NCBI RefSeq assembly: GCF_022201045.2
Contig: NC_068558.1
Location: 4,617,501 to 4,681,500 of the forward strand
Length of the DNA: 64,000 nt
Source of the DNA: Citrus sinensis
Lineage: Eukaryota > Streptophyta > Magnoliopsida > Sapindales > Rutaceae
Reading direction: 5' to 3'
The translations under genes and the position numbers were made by a program. Below the pieces are notes generated by a model. That model made no database searches. It had not been told where the DNA came from and was given only the letters and a program-made list of their open reading frames with translations. Positions 1 to 14,123 of the stretch are shown here, in pieces (positions within the stretch are counted from its first letter, which is position 1; each line of letters begins with the position of its first letter).

Positions 1-1
1 G

Positions 2-211
2 GCAGAATCGCATGTTGAGGAAACAGTATTTGAAGATCAACAGATTTGGTCTGCACCAGATTCATACCCCTGGGCTTGTCATATTTATCAAGTCCGAAGT
101 GAAGCTCTTCACTTTGCTGCGTTAAGACAGACCAAGGATGAATCTGACTGGAAGCCAATGAGAGTTCACGATGACCCGCAGCCTTCGTCCCAATCTGAAG
201 AAGCCAAGTAA
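2..211 (+). CDS. 3' end of an unrecognised protein-coding gene (partial)
   Basis: An open frame runs from the left edge (codons in register with base 2) to a TAA at 209-211, giving the last 69 residues of a protein. The peptide is hydrophilic, with a Trp/Tyr/His-rich middle (IWSAPDSYPWACHIYQVR) and a Ser/Gln/Glu-rich tail ending SSQSEEAK. Composition and codon use are those of a real terminal exon, and the AT-rich sequence after the stop fits a 3' UTR. I do not recognise the family. The start, upstream exons and domains lie outside the window. Confidence 0.6.
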   Translation, partial: AESHVEETVFEDQQIWSAPDSYPWACHIYQVRSEALHFAALRQTKDESDWKPMRVHDDPQPSSQSEEAK

Positions 212-638
212 AATTGTATGCTTATATTGTGATATACCCACTTTTAATTTTTTGGCCATAAATGTTGGCGATGCCAAGGACAAGGTGCTTGCAATGTTCT
301 CATGAACTTTGTACGGTTGATGGTAGCTCTCCCGCCCTGTTTTGTATTGAATTAATCCATGTTAGGCTTGAAATCCAATTTTATAGGAAAGGCGTTTGTT
401 TGTTCGTTAGGCCTGAAATCCAATTTTTGTGTTCGTTTATTCTGTATTCTAACATGTATTTTATCTAATTTGAAAAGAAAAGTTTTCTTAGGAGAATTGT
501 TTTTGTTCAAAGCTTACTTGGGCTAGACCTCCCTCTTATTCTATTCTTTATGGGAACTAATGGGTAGTGGCCACAGGCCACATGAATAATTTTGTATTAT
601 TACAAGATTACCTGATTTGTGCGACGAGCCTTTTGTAG
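212..638. other. 3' UTR and intergenic spacer
   Basis: AT-rich sequence after the TAA at 211. A GT-rich stretch around 340-460 contains a short direct repeat (the phrase GGC(T/C)TGAAATCCAATTTT appears near 365 and 410), as expected of a 3' UTR. No further coding signal is seen. Confidence 0.4.
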
Positions 639-1371
639 AGCGGGCGTTCGAAATTTAATCTAATTCGCTCAAATCATTTGATTTCGTAAGAATTTAATCG
701 GTAAAAATTTGATCTATAGATTAAATTGAATTGAAATTTTAAAATTTCTTAGTCAATAAATTAGATATGAATTTATTTCTTAAATTCGTAAATTTAAAAA
801 AAAATTAAAATATATTTAATTAAATAATAAATTTTATAAATGTAATACTATTATTATTAATAAATAAGTTAAAATGTAATTGCATTAATATTATATTATA
901 TCTTCTCTAAAAATAATAGAAAATAAAAAATAACTAAATAAATCTAGCTCTCAATTTCAACTTTTGTACAAATTTAGATTCATAATTTTAGTTAATTTTC
1001 ATATATTGATCTAATTAAATGAGATTTTTTTTATTTGATGTGTTATATTTTGAAACTTTGAATGTACTATTCTAGCTTTATTTAAAAAATTAATTTATTT
1101 TAATCTTATTCAATTTTGAATTTCATCGGCAATAATATTATTTTTATATTAGATTTTTTTTATTTTACTTAGTTTATGGATTGAACATAATTAAAAAAAA
1201 AACTATCATCAAACCAATCCCTAAAATAATGAATTAGATATGAATTGAATCAAATATGTATATGACATGCAAACATATGGATTGTATTTGAATTTTTCAC
1301 TAATTCGCGGATTAGATTTAATTGAAAATTTATAATTCACCAATCCGCAAAATCCGATCGGGACACCCACA
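639..1371. mobile_element. Old AT-rich DNA transposon relic (MITE-like)
   Basis: The block is bounded by an imperfect inverted end: AGCGGGCGTTCG on the left, and the complement of a right end reading CGGGACACCCACA. It is flanked by CTTTTGTAG (630-638) and CTTTTATAG (1372-1380), a 9-bp direct repeat with one mismatch. The interior is very AT-rich, with scattered ATTCGC/GCGGATT phrases near both ends in inverted arrangement. No transposase is present. A 9-bp duplication would suit a Mutator-type element, but ends and duplication are both degenerate. Confidence 0.4.
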
Positions 1372-2146
1372 CTTTTATAGGAGTACTAATGCTACACTAC
1401 GTATAATTACTCTTGCAGAAAAACTCCCTACTAGTGTAAATTGATTAATTTAATTAACAAGTTAAAAAATTTGTACTTGAACTTATAAATCCATGTGTCT
1501 TACTCCTCGAATTTTATTTACATTTGAAAGACAGGAAATATATCCTACTTTTCTTCTTGGGAAAAAAAAAAAAAAGAGAAACATTATTGTTTTAACTCCT
1601 ACTTAAAGAACTTTAATAATCCCATCCCATCCCATTCCATCCACCCTTTATTTTCTTTATTTTGAAATAGAGTACATAATTTGTGTTTCTTGTGGGGAAT
1701 TGACTATGGCAGCCTGGCAGGGCATTGGGCAACGAAGACGATGGTGGATGATCGTACTTAAAATTAAAGATATTCATTAATGTGACATCTATTAATTAGA
1801 CTATAAAAATTATAATTAAAAAATAAAATCAACTGATATTACAATAATGTTTATGATGATAATAAATGAAGGTGTATTATCATCAAATACGCTATAAGAA
1901 ATCTGTGGATAGAATTATTTTAGCGGAGGATATTTGTATTTGTGCATGCAAATCTGTCGGCAGCAAACTTAAGTAGTGGTCTGTTGTCTCACAGATCCAC
2001 TCTAATTTTATATATTTACACAAATTGCCATTACCCGCCATTCTCAACTTCATTCAACGAGCGCATGTAGCTTTTGTTATTACCTCACGTACTGTAAGAT
2101 CCTTAACTCTCACTTCGTTCACTCCCTCTCTCACTTTTACACAAAA
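1372..2146 (+). promoter_or_regulatory. Upstream region of the EndoU-like gene
   Basis: AT-rich spacer containing an A-tract at 1563-1575. It passes into a CT-rich leader (about 2100-2140, repeated TCTCAC/CTCTC) directly before the ATG at 2147. CT-rich leaders are common in plant 5' UTRs. TATATATTTA at about 2010 is a possible TATA element. No coding signal. Confidence 0.35.
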
Positions 2147-5100
2147 ATGGAGGGTCTGATCAAGGGCTTAGTCGACGTGGCACTCGGTGGTGGCCGCGAT
2201 CGCGACGACAGAGAGGAAGAACAACGGTCCCGAGATGAACGGTCCAGATCCAGTTGGGCGGAGGTTAGTTAACGCCTGTTTGTTGAACCTTTTCATCTCT
2301 CTTCGATGATCAGGATGTATGATGAGTGTTGGAATGGTACATGCTAAAATGCGCAGGTGGTGTCGGGAGATCAGGATCGAGACGCTCAAGAAAGACGCCG
2401 CCACAGTCAGCATAATAATCAGTGGAGCGTTCAGGTCTGTCTTTAGATTCATTTGATTTGATTTGATTTATTTAATTAAAAAGATATCTCGATTAAAAGT
2501 TGTAAGAGATTTAAGATGTGATGCGAAAGCAGGAGGAAAGTCAAGTCTGGCAGGACGAAGGTTCGAGACCTTCAAGGCGACCTCAGAAGGTAAATTTTGA
2601 ATTTTCGCTTGTGAATTGTCTCATCATCACAGTCATCATTCGTCGAGCTTAAGTAATGGCTCTCCCTTTAAATATATTAAATTTAAAAGAGAAAAAGTTT
2701 CTGACTCTAATTTGTCACTTATTAGTTGTTTCATCACTCCGGATTTTTGAATTGTGATCATTTTAATTAGGCCTTTTCTCTTGAAGGGAATTTTAGAGGA
2801 GAAATATGTATTTGTTACGGTGTTTTGCGTCTACTAAGTTATTGTATTTTATATTAAGAGTTACTTAATTATGCCACAGATTGTTACTGTGGCAGATATC
2901 AAATGCACAATTTTGGCACCCACAAATGTGACATGGGTTTGTCGATAGTGATTTTAAGGAGAGAATATTTGCATCACTATTTCCAGTTTGAGACTTAACT
3001 CCTGGGGATTAATAATGCATTACTAATGAAGTGGAAGGCCTTTATTTTACATGTACGTTATATGATATACGCGTAGAGCACCTTGCAGAGAGAATTTATG
3101 TCGCCCCTCACACACACACACACATGAGTTTTTATGTGTGTATTTTGTCAGAAATAACAACTTAACGAAAAGATGGTTCCACCTTAAGATAAGTCTCTTA
3201 ATAAAAGAAATGTAAATGACTTTCAGAACCGTTAAAATCTGTACACGACAAAAATTGAACCCTCAGAAATAACATCAATTATTAATTTATGAATTTTGCT
3301 TTCAATGTTATACTATTATAACTTTCCTGTCTTCATGTGCAGTTATTTGGATTTTCTTTTTCTTTTTTTTGGGGCATTGGCTCAATGAGGTGTGTGCTCT
3401 TCAATGTCTGTAATACAGGCTGTAGATGAAGGGCACGAGAAGAATGAAGGTTTTAATTGGAACCAGAACAACTGGAACAGAGAGGTCGGTTACTGAGTTT
3501 TATTTTATGCTCTGAAAGTCTGAATTCCTATCATATAATTTATTTTGTGGAACTTTCAATGTTGTTTTGACTTTTTATACAGGAGAAAAGAGAGGATAAC
3601 AATGATGGCTGGGAGACTGTTGGCAGGAAGCCTCCAAGGCGACAACACAAGGTAGGTATTTTTGCTCAAATTTATCGTGCACACTTCAGTATGGCCTGAA
3701 TATTAGTTATAGTCCATACCTTAGATATATTACTATTTATCTCATATGTGCATTTAATCAACTTTGAGGAAATTGTCTGTGGAGGATGTAATTGTTAATG
3801 AACTCACCGATTGGATTAAGTTGAATTGTCGATTTTTGAAACTCAGTTCATCTGAATTCTACATTCTTATTAGATATATTACTTTGTTACTTTCTTATTC
3901 TGCTAGATCGGAATGTCATAATTATACCGAGAACATGAAATACCTTGGATCATTTTCTGATGGTTAATTCTTAAAGCATTCTGGCTTTCTTCTTAATAGT
4001 CATTATTTGATTGATACTGTACAAACATTGGTTGAACAGATTCAGAAGGAACAATGGAATGGGTACAAAAAGCCTCCTAATGAGCAAGAGTACTCTAATG
4101 ACGTTCAAATTGATGATACCTTAGAACCCTCAGAAGAAGAGCTTGCTGACCTGTCACAAGGCTGCTATAGGCTCTGGGAACTTGATTCAAATCGTCTGGT
4201 ACCTGGCAAGGACTATGAGATTGACTGTGGTGACGGGAAGAAGGCTTACCAAAAGGATGATATGGCACAAGGAAGCCTGTTCAGTTGGCTTAGTGATGAC
4301 GTATTCAGGAAGCCTACTTATTCTCGGTTCTGTTCACTTTTAGATAATTACAATCCAAATGCAGGACACAAAGAAGTTGTCACATCTGAAGAGAAGCAGG
4401 AGCAAGCTGCTTTCATTGAAGAAATCAGTAGAACTGCACCAATTAAATATCTTCATAAGTATCTCTCAGCCAAGGGCATTGTATCTGGGAATTATCAAGA
4501 TTTTAAAAGAACAATCAGCAGTCTCTGGTTTGATCTTTATGGCCGAGGTGGTACATCCAGTTGCTCTTCTGCTTTTGAGCATGTTTTTGTTGGGGAAATC
4601 AAACAAGCTGGTGAACAAGAAGTTTCTGGCTTCCATAACTGGCTTCAGGTCTATAATTATTTTCTTTTTCTCTTATGTTTATTATTCATTATTAAGTTAA
4701 TGTGAGTTGGAATTCAAATGATTTGCATTAATTATATATGTTTACAAGTTTTGAGAAATGTTAAAAAGCTACTGAATTATTTTACAATTTATTTTTTTAT
4801 ATTTGATGGAGAAGACTAAAGAAGTTCAAGATAATGCATCTTGTAGTTAGTGATTGTTGTTGAAGAAGAAGGCACTCTTGATTCACTGTAACGTATGCTT
4901 GGAACTGGTGGAACAGATGCATTATCCCTTTAAATAAATGTGACAATTAGGTTTGTAGTCATTCTGGAGAATTATTGTCAGGGTTGGTCATCATGGGCAC
5001 CCTAAATATTTTGTTATTTGTAGATACTGAATTTATCACAATAGCAAAACTTACTCAGAAATTTTAAATCTTTGTAATTTTTATGGTTAATAATTTTCTT

Positions 5101-6130
5101 TTCATCCTCATTTCTCTTTTCATTTTTTTTGCAATTAGAGAGTCTATCATAAATTATAACAGCTGAATATTGTGTTTACATCTGTTGTTTTCTCCAGTTT
5201 TGCCTTGAAGAAGCAAAAGGAAATGTTGATTACCAAGGATATATATTCCCCCGACGTCGCGGACAAGTCGTAAGTGTCTTTATCTTATGTTCACTTTGGG
5301 TTATGTGTTGACGAAACTGATGGTTGAGCTTGAAATCACAGGAATAGAATGTTTAACCCACTTTTTTTCCTTTTTATTTTTGGAACTCTTTCTTCAGTTA
5401 TCTATTGCTAACTGGGGCTTCATGTAAATATGTTAGTATCATTTCTAACATGCATTTTATGCAATGAAAGGATATCTTCTATTCTCTGACTTCCAGGCTG
5501 TGCAGGTTCTGTATCATTTTTCTGCTGTGGAGTTTAAATAGTAGTCTTCTAAAAGATCTTCATATACAACCTTAAACTGTTTCTCACTTATGATTCTTTT
5601 AACTAATCATGTTTAGGGAAATAAGCCGAATGATAAATTGGAGAAATTGCATTACTAAAATTGGATCTGTCCAATTAAATTGTTATATCACTTGTATATA
5701 TATCAAAAACAGGTTTTCCCATAAGGGAAGCATCCAACCACAATTGGCTTTGTTACAAGATTTTAGCTACTACTGCATCAGTGGAAACCAGATTTACTAT
5801 ATGTTATGATATCAAGAACAGGTGGTTTTCCTTCATCCATTTTAACCACCACAGCTTTTGTATTTTTAATCCCTCTGTTTCTTTGTTCTCTTGCAGCCGG
5901 ACTCTGAAACGCAGTTGCTAACAGTTCAGTTTGAATGGAACGGCATTCTCAAATCTGTATCAACCACTTTGGTTGGAGTGAGTCCGGAGTTTGAAATTGC
6001 TTTGTACACCCTATGTTTCTTCGTTGGTGGAGAAGATAACTATGTACAGCTGGGTCCATACCCTGTTAATATCAAGTGCTACCGATTCGGAGACAGAATT
6101 GGTTCCGTCTTTCCTATTGCAGAGAATTGA
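2147..6130 (+). CDS. Plant EndoU (XendoU-family) endoribonuclease
   Basis: Predicted exons are 2147-2263, 2357-2434, 2533-2589, 3419-3484, 3583-3651, 4040-4648, 5198-5269 and 5897-6130. All junctions are GT-AG in phase 0, giving about 433 residues. Residues 1-129 are a charged extension rich in Arg, Asp, Glu and Gln, encoded by five small exons, with WETVGRKPPRR near its end. The rest is the EndoU domain. The expected catalytic triad is visible: His310 in FEHVFVGE, His328 in GFHNWLQ and Lys375 in EWNGILK. The His-to-Lys spacing (47) agrees with Xenopus EndoU (46, from memory). The family cleaves RNA on the 3' side of uridines using metal. Here it is probably a nuclear or cytoplasmic RNA-processing enzyme; the substrate is unknown. 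The start is the first ATG after the CT-rich leader. In Arabidopsis the homologous gene neighbours BAM3, as here. Confidence 0.88.
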
Positions 6131-9100
6131 ATTTCTGGTTCTTGGTGAAGCCTTGGAGTCTTACTCAAAAAAGTTACTATGTCTAAAAAAGTAGAAATTG
6201 TGAGACCATGTAAAATTATGTGCTAGAAACTGAGGAAAGTTAATAAGTAAACTGTTGTTTTAGGATTTTGCCATCTAAGGCTGTAAAATAAAACATGCAG
6301 AAACTTACTGTCATATATGATGATTGTTATGCTCAGCAGCCCTTTTATATTTCACTTATGATGCTTACTGACTGTCAAGATGCTAACATACGTTCTTCTG
6401 CATCAACTGCCCCACAAAGAAGCACTATTTTATCAATAGCAAGTGATGTTTCTGTGGGCGGAGTGATTCAACATAATGCAGATCTTACTTGTAATCTTTG
6501 GGCGTCATCTTTATTGCCTTCTTGTGATGACAATGTTATTCATCTGTCCATTGTCACTCGCAGTTTTTCAAATTTTGAGTTGGTCAGTTGGCTTAACGGG
6601 AACCTCTTGAGAAAGAAACAGACACGAGACATCTGAAAAGGATACATAAAGAAATATCATAAGAGGATTCTGCATCTTCAAAATATCGATTCCTTCAGAA
6701 ACCTCCATCCAGATGCAAAGGGTCCGGAAGCAAGTCAAGCAACCATTAGTAGATTAAAATGAAAATATCTTGAAAGTTTATCTGATTACATGGAGATAGA
6801 TCCCTGGCTGAAATACACAAGGACAGTATGATTACAGATATACACATTCTCTTATCCGCTACCACCACTTGCGCTTATCATAGACGAATTGTACTTTTAT
6901 CAAGTGAATGGAACCACCATTTGTGCGGATGGATATGCAGGAGTCCGACCATTTGTTGTCAGCATTAGCAGGATGAAGATATTTCAAGCTCAGCCAATCT
7001 TTCAGGTTCAGTATCTAGCTGTATACTACTATTAACGACGAAGCACCTTATAGAAAACAGCTAAGTTGCTGGCGGCTTCAAATTGCCACTTTGCCTAATG
7101 AATTAAACCTGCTAATTCCAGCAATTCTGATTAATCAAATGTCCCAAGCCATTGGTTTGCCAGCTAATTAGTTTGTGCTAGGTTTCTATATATATACACT
7201 TTGACTGTAGCTTCGTTTGAAATGAAAGAACTTAATTAGAATCGAGACCATTTCCAATCTTCAGATTGAAATTTCCGTGCGGCACCAGAATAGTATTGTC
7301 ATAATTGTCATTCTGAAGGATAATACGAAGAAATGGGATCAATGTGATCATATCTACAGGACAACATTATATATTTTTCTACAAGCGGAAAGTACACAAC
7401 AAAACACAATGCCTAATGAAGTCTTATATGTCCACTGTATGTGTTAGGCAACGAGCTTTGAAACTATGCGTTCATTTTCTGCAGTCTCTTCACATTCTGT
7501 AGTCTATACGGCACGCAAAGACTTGGAGCTGCCTAATGCGTGTACTTTGCTACACACTTGAGTTGATTGATACTGGAAATTGCTTAATTACATGCAGAAA
7601 AGAGTCATGCCCATGGCCCCTCGTAATTCTATTTATATTGAAGGAATGCTCATGGCCACGCAATGACTAATATGTGTTTATGTGGATTCTGAAACGCATA
7701 CGTTTCAGCAATGGAGAACCGCAAGCAAAGAAATTAAACCAAATGGCACCAACAATAAATGGAAGATATAATTGTGTTGGAGGACCATATTAATTACACT
7801 TTTGTTGCTAAACTACAAGACAATAACCAAGTGTGAAAACGTTAACCAAAATGTGGTCTCTTTCCTGCCTGTCCAAATTCAACACTAAATTCAGCTTCCT
7901 TGGAATTATAGTAGGTTACCAAATTTTCATGGTAATGAAACTAGATTCCCCAAGGGGGAAAGAAACTGAAGAAAGGGTAACAGTAAAATTTATAAAAAGA
8001 AAAAAATAGGTACTGAAAATTTATTTAACATCTTATTTATAATAGATTTATGTATATAATTATAATGAAAAAAAAAAAAAAGGGAAAAAGCAGTATGGGT
8101 ATTAATTATCACCAAAGCATACAAAAATGAGCTAGTGAAATATTATATCAGTAGTAAGGAAACGTAGAAGAATGATGCATGATTAATTTCCGACCCACCA
8201 TACAATCTGGGACGTATATAACCATTGATTACACATGCCTTATGATTAATCATTAATTTGTCAGCTTTTTATATACCATATACAGAGCGGCCATTTCACT
8301 TTGAAAATATGTAACAAAATAACACAAGAGTCTCAACCTTTAATTTAACTTGATTCTATCTCAGACCCGTTAATCTATGCATGAATTGAATAAACCTCTT
8401 TCACTTTTGCTTTGTATGAAAGTGAGTTCGAAGAGATAAGGGTCGACTATGAATATATATCATCCGCAAAACCATGTAATGGCTGACATGAAAACTGAGA
8501 ACTACTTGATGACTTGCTGAACAACTAAGCTCAAATAGACCTCACTTGACTAAAGACCAATCCATCGATTTCAATGGGGTTTCTAAAGATTCGAAATTAT
8601 CTTTTATCTAAATTATTAGGACCCGCTAGCTTAGTTCTTTGTTATACATCAAAATCGAAATTACCAGCATTTTATAAAATGAAAATGCTCAAAACCCCTC
8701 GGGCATGCACATCATATGCATGAACCAAAGTGGTATATACTTCATCAAAAAATAATTTCACACTAAAGATTTATTAAAAATGTGATAGAGCCCTCAATTT
8801 ATTGAAACAAATTCAAACACATGCAATAAAATATGGTGGATCAGTGAAGCTATCATAGTTGGTCTTTTGATAAATCATCATAGCACAAAACGAAAACTCC
8901 AAGAGAAGAAAGCGCGAAGGCCTAATTACAACGACATGAGCAGTAACCCCACTTAAAAGAGCCACCGGCTCTTCTTATCCTAAGCAAACCAAAACCAAGA
9001 AAATTTTGCAATGAATCAAAAAATTTCAGCCACATAAAAATTTCAGTGACTAGAGGTGAATGTGGGGTTTGCTAGGTACTTGTAGGAAAACAAAACCACC

Positions 9101-9599
9101 CATTGCTTATCATGAAACCAAAAACGATGTCGTTGAAAGTTTGAGTACTCGAGTTGATTCAAAATAGCAAAGAGGTTGTATCATCATTTCAAAGATACTT
9201 CATTTTCTGTGCTGGCCTGCCTGCACAAATTTGAGGTAATTAAATTGATATTAACAAAACGCACATGCAAAATATATAAACTTTTACATCAATAGGGTGA
9301 TCACAGATTCGCAGATATACCCTTTGTGCCAACAGCCCCCAATAGTGGATAAGAATATAAAAAAGTGCAGCCACGTAAGGTGAATACGACTAGAAAAAGT
9401 GAGCTGACAAATTTGATCTTCTGCACTTTTTCTTTCGTAAACTAGAGCCCACACAAACGTCATCGTTGTCCTCTTCAAAAAACATCAACTTGGAGTTGAG
9501 AGTTTTTCGTTTTATAAATAAACACAGAAACCCGCCTTCAAAATATTCCTTATTGGCCATTGCTCTTCATTTCCAAAGGAAAAAGAAAAATATAGTGCT
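6131..9599. other. 3' UTR and long spacer; BAM3 promoter at its end
   Basis: No gene could be supported. Two stretches are less AT-rich and look faintly coding. One is an open frame at about 6295-6636 (113 codons). The other, about 6640-7030, has short protein-like pieces interrupted by stops. Neither resembles a family I know. From 7100 onward the sequence is AT-rich spacer with an A-run near 8069-8081. The last part is the BAM3 promoter, with TATAAATA at 9513-9520, about 80 bases before the ATG. Confidence 0.4.
9513..9520 (+). promoter_or_regulatory. TATA box of BAM3
   Basis: TATAAATA lies 80 bases before the BAM3 ATG at 9600. The usual 25-35 base spacing would place the transcript start near 9545-9550 and give a leader of about 50 bases. 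Assigned by position and match only. Confidence 0.55.
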
Positions 9600-12006
<2,407 letters not shown>

Positions 12007-13103
12007 AATGTATTTTGATGTTTTAGTATAACACCACATTCTATCATAAATCATAATGATGACAAGAAAGGAAAAATAGTACAAAAACATTGTAGTAGAT
12101 GTACAGCATGACACTGGCATCAAACATGGGAAGTTCTTACTTAGATAGCCCAAGTCTAAGAACAATAACAACTGCACCCCATCACCAATTTATTAATGGA
12201 GAATAGTTTTTACAAGGTAATACTTTTGTCAGTCCAGATTATGGGGATATGATAAGCAGTTGGAATGGATTCATTGTGTTTTGAATAGTGTGTTCAATCA
12301 AATTCGTTCGTTCCTCACAAAATTTTTTTACCAAAAGGCACCTGTGGTTTCTACTAATTCCCATTTCTTATGTAATTTCGAGAAAGTGGCGATGCTCAAA
12401 TGCTACTTAAAAGCCAAGTGCACTACTGATAACCATGCTTTTAAGTAATAAGTGCTACCGTTATTTATAGTCAAGAATCAATAAATTCCCAGCACTGACT
12501 ATTGCAAACTTACTGTCAAAAAAGATTAATATAATGAAAGGCCAATAGGGTCTGTACTGACATCCATTTTCACTCAAAAGAAGAGTCTTGAGGTGAACAA
12601 ATTACAAACCTTTTCCGGAAAATGAGAGGAAATCTGCACCAAAACTAACATGCCAATCCCATTGGTTCCTAATTATCCTCTACAACAGCACACATTCCTC
12701 ACAGACAACGCAAGAAGCCACGAAACATATGCTTCCAGAGAGGGCCACCTGGGTAGCACTTTTCAACCAATGTCTGAAACCTAATGGGTCGTCCTTCTTT
12801 CCCAATTTTCATCCTTAATCATACTGATGACTACTCAATTCCTAACAAACAACCTAAAACCAGTCACCTGAATTTTCCCAACCACAAAGAAAAATCCACA
12901 CTTCAGATGAGCATCAAATTCAAAATTTTGATCAATTGCCAAACAATAACTAATAAATAAAAATAAAAAAACTCTTAGAACTGCAGATGTGGATATTCTT
13001 TCAGCTAAGATTCAGTTAAATAAGTTATCATTGTATGATTCCACAGGACAGAAGAAACGGAGTAAATGAAAATAAAGATGAAAAAAAAATACTCACATAC
13101 CGA
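12007..13103. other. 3' flanks of two convergent genes
   Basis: Contains the 3' UTR of BAM3 on the plus strand and probably that of the small minus-strand gene to its right. A good splice donor (GTATGTGAGT on the minus strand, about 13091-13100) lies just after the stop of the small gene, so its 3' UTR may be spliced and continue toward about 12.5-12.7 kb. No coding signal of its own. Confidence 0.4.
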
Positions 13104-13347
13104 TCAGGAATGAGGAGGAGGCGAATTTCCTCGTTTAAGATCTTCGATTAAGTGCTCCAGGTCCTTGCGAGCGGATTCTCTTCCAAACATGAATCCGTAC
13201 CTGACAACACAACCAACATCAAATTTCAAATAAAACAAAGTTTACTTCTCGTAACAGTGTGACAAATTACGAGAATTACCATGCCGTAACAGCGGAAAAC
13301 GCAGCTGCAGTGGCAATCGTTTGAATCAGACTGAACCTTTTTTCCAT
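13104..13347 (-). CDS. Small single-pass membrane protein, 54 aa
   Basis: Two exons on the minus strand, 13280-13347 and 13104-13200, join at a GT-AG intron within a Trp codon to give 54 residues. The N-terminus (MEKRFSLIQTIATAAAFSAV) is followed by WYGFMFGRESARKDL and a charged tail ending SPPPHS. Residues about 6-28 form one hydrophobic helix, with positive charge on either side. The GxxxGRE-like segment after the helix resembles very small plant membrane proteins, perhaps of mitochondria or ER, but I cannot name the family. The intron, clean phase and compact start argue for a real gene although it is too short for most ORF callers. The ATG lies just below a T/A-rich leader. Confidence 0.65.
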
Positions 13348-14123
13348 TTTTCTTTTTTGTTTTGTATTTTATTTTGATTTTGGAATTTGATAGCAGATTT
13401 GGGTTTTTTTTTTTTCTTTCTCCCCCAGGGTTTTGTTCTGAAAGTTGTGACTGTTAAATTTGGGCCGCCTTGGGCCGGTAGCTTACGGGCTGAACGAATC
13501 AGGTCTTTGTACTTGTTAGTCTCGTCGTAATTTCTGAAGTTCCCATTTTCTCTTAAATAAACTCGATAAGTCTTTGAGAACTTATGGTGATTTTCATAAT
13601 CTTTCAGGATCTCCCTGCCTTCTATTATCATTTACCTTGGAAATGGTTAATTATGAACACAAGTACATTAATTGTGTGACAAGTGTCCCCATCAGCAGTC
13701 CCGTAAAGTAACCAAAAAACCAAAAAAAAAAAAAAAGTCAATTGTTTTCATGAAAATTGGTAATAAACATGGCATTTAAACTTAATATTAGAAAGCTACA
13801 ATCGCCTCAATATGAGTTTTCTATCCTAATTTACACGCATTTTATATCTAATATGACTTCCTCTTCACTGCCTCTCTATGTAATGAATGAATACAGTAGT
13901 AAAATGTAGAAAATCAGAAATAAAAATAAAAATAAACATGCAGGATCAAGGCTTTGCTTATTTACTACTAGTTGAATCAAGCATGTAAAGCCAACAAAAT
14001 TGTATGTTTCCAATGACTTTGGGATGAATTTTGTATAAGAAATAAGCCCTTCCCGTTTACACTTGGACCTGCCAAGAAAATAAGAATCAAAAGTTAGTCA
14101 GCATTAAGATTTTAAGCATCTGG
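13348..14123. other. Spacer between the small membrane protein and the kinase gene
   Basis: Holds the leader and promoter of the minus-strand small gene (poly-A/T tracts 13325-13420) and the 3' UTR of the kinase gene. On the minus strand an acceptor (TTGGCAG, about 14071-14077) is followed by GTCCAAGTGTAA. If the kinase transcript used a donor just after the RRSKR codons (about 14158), it would end at this alternative stop. Confidence 0.35.

Noticed and set aside
6295-6636. 113-codon open frame after the EndoU-like gene
   Set aside because: No recognisable family, starts in an AT-rich 3' flank, and the following sequence has stops in all frames. Could be a relic, but not supportable as a gene.
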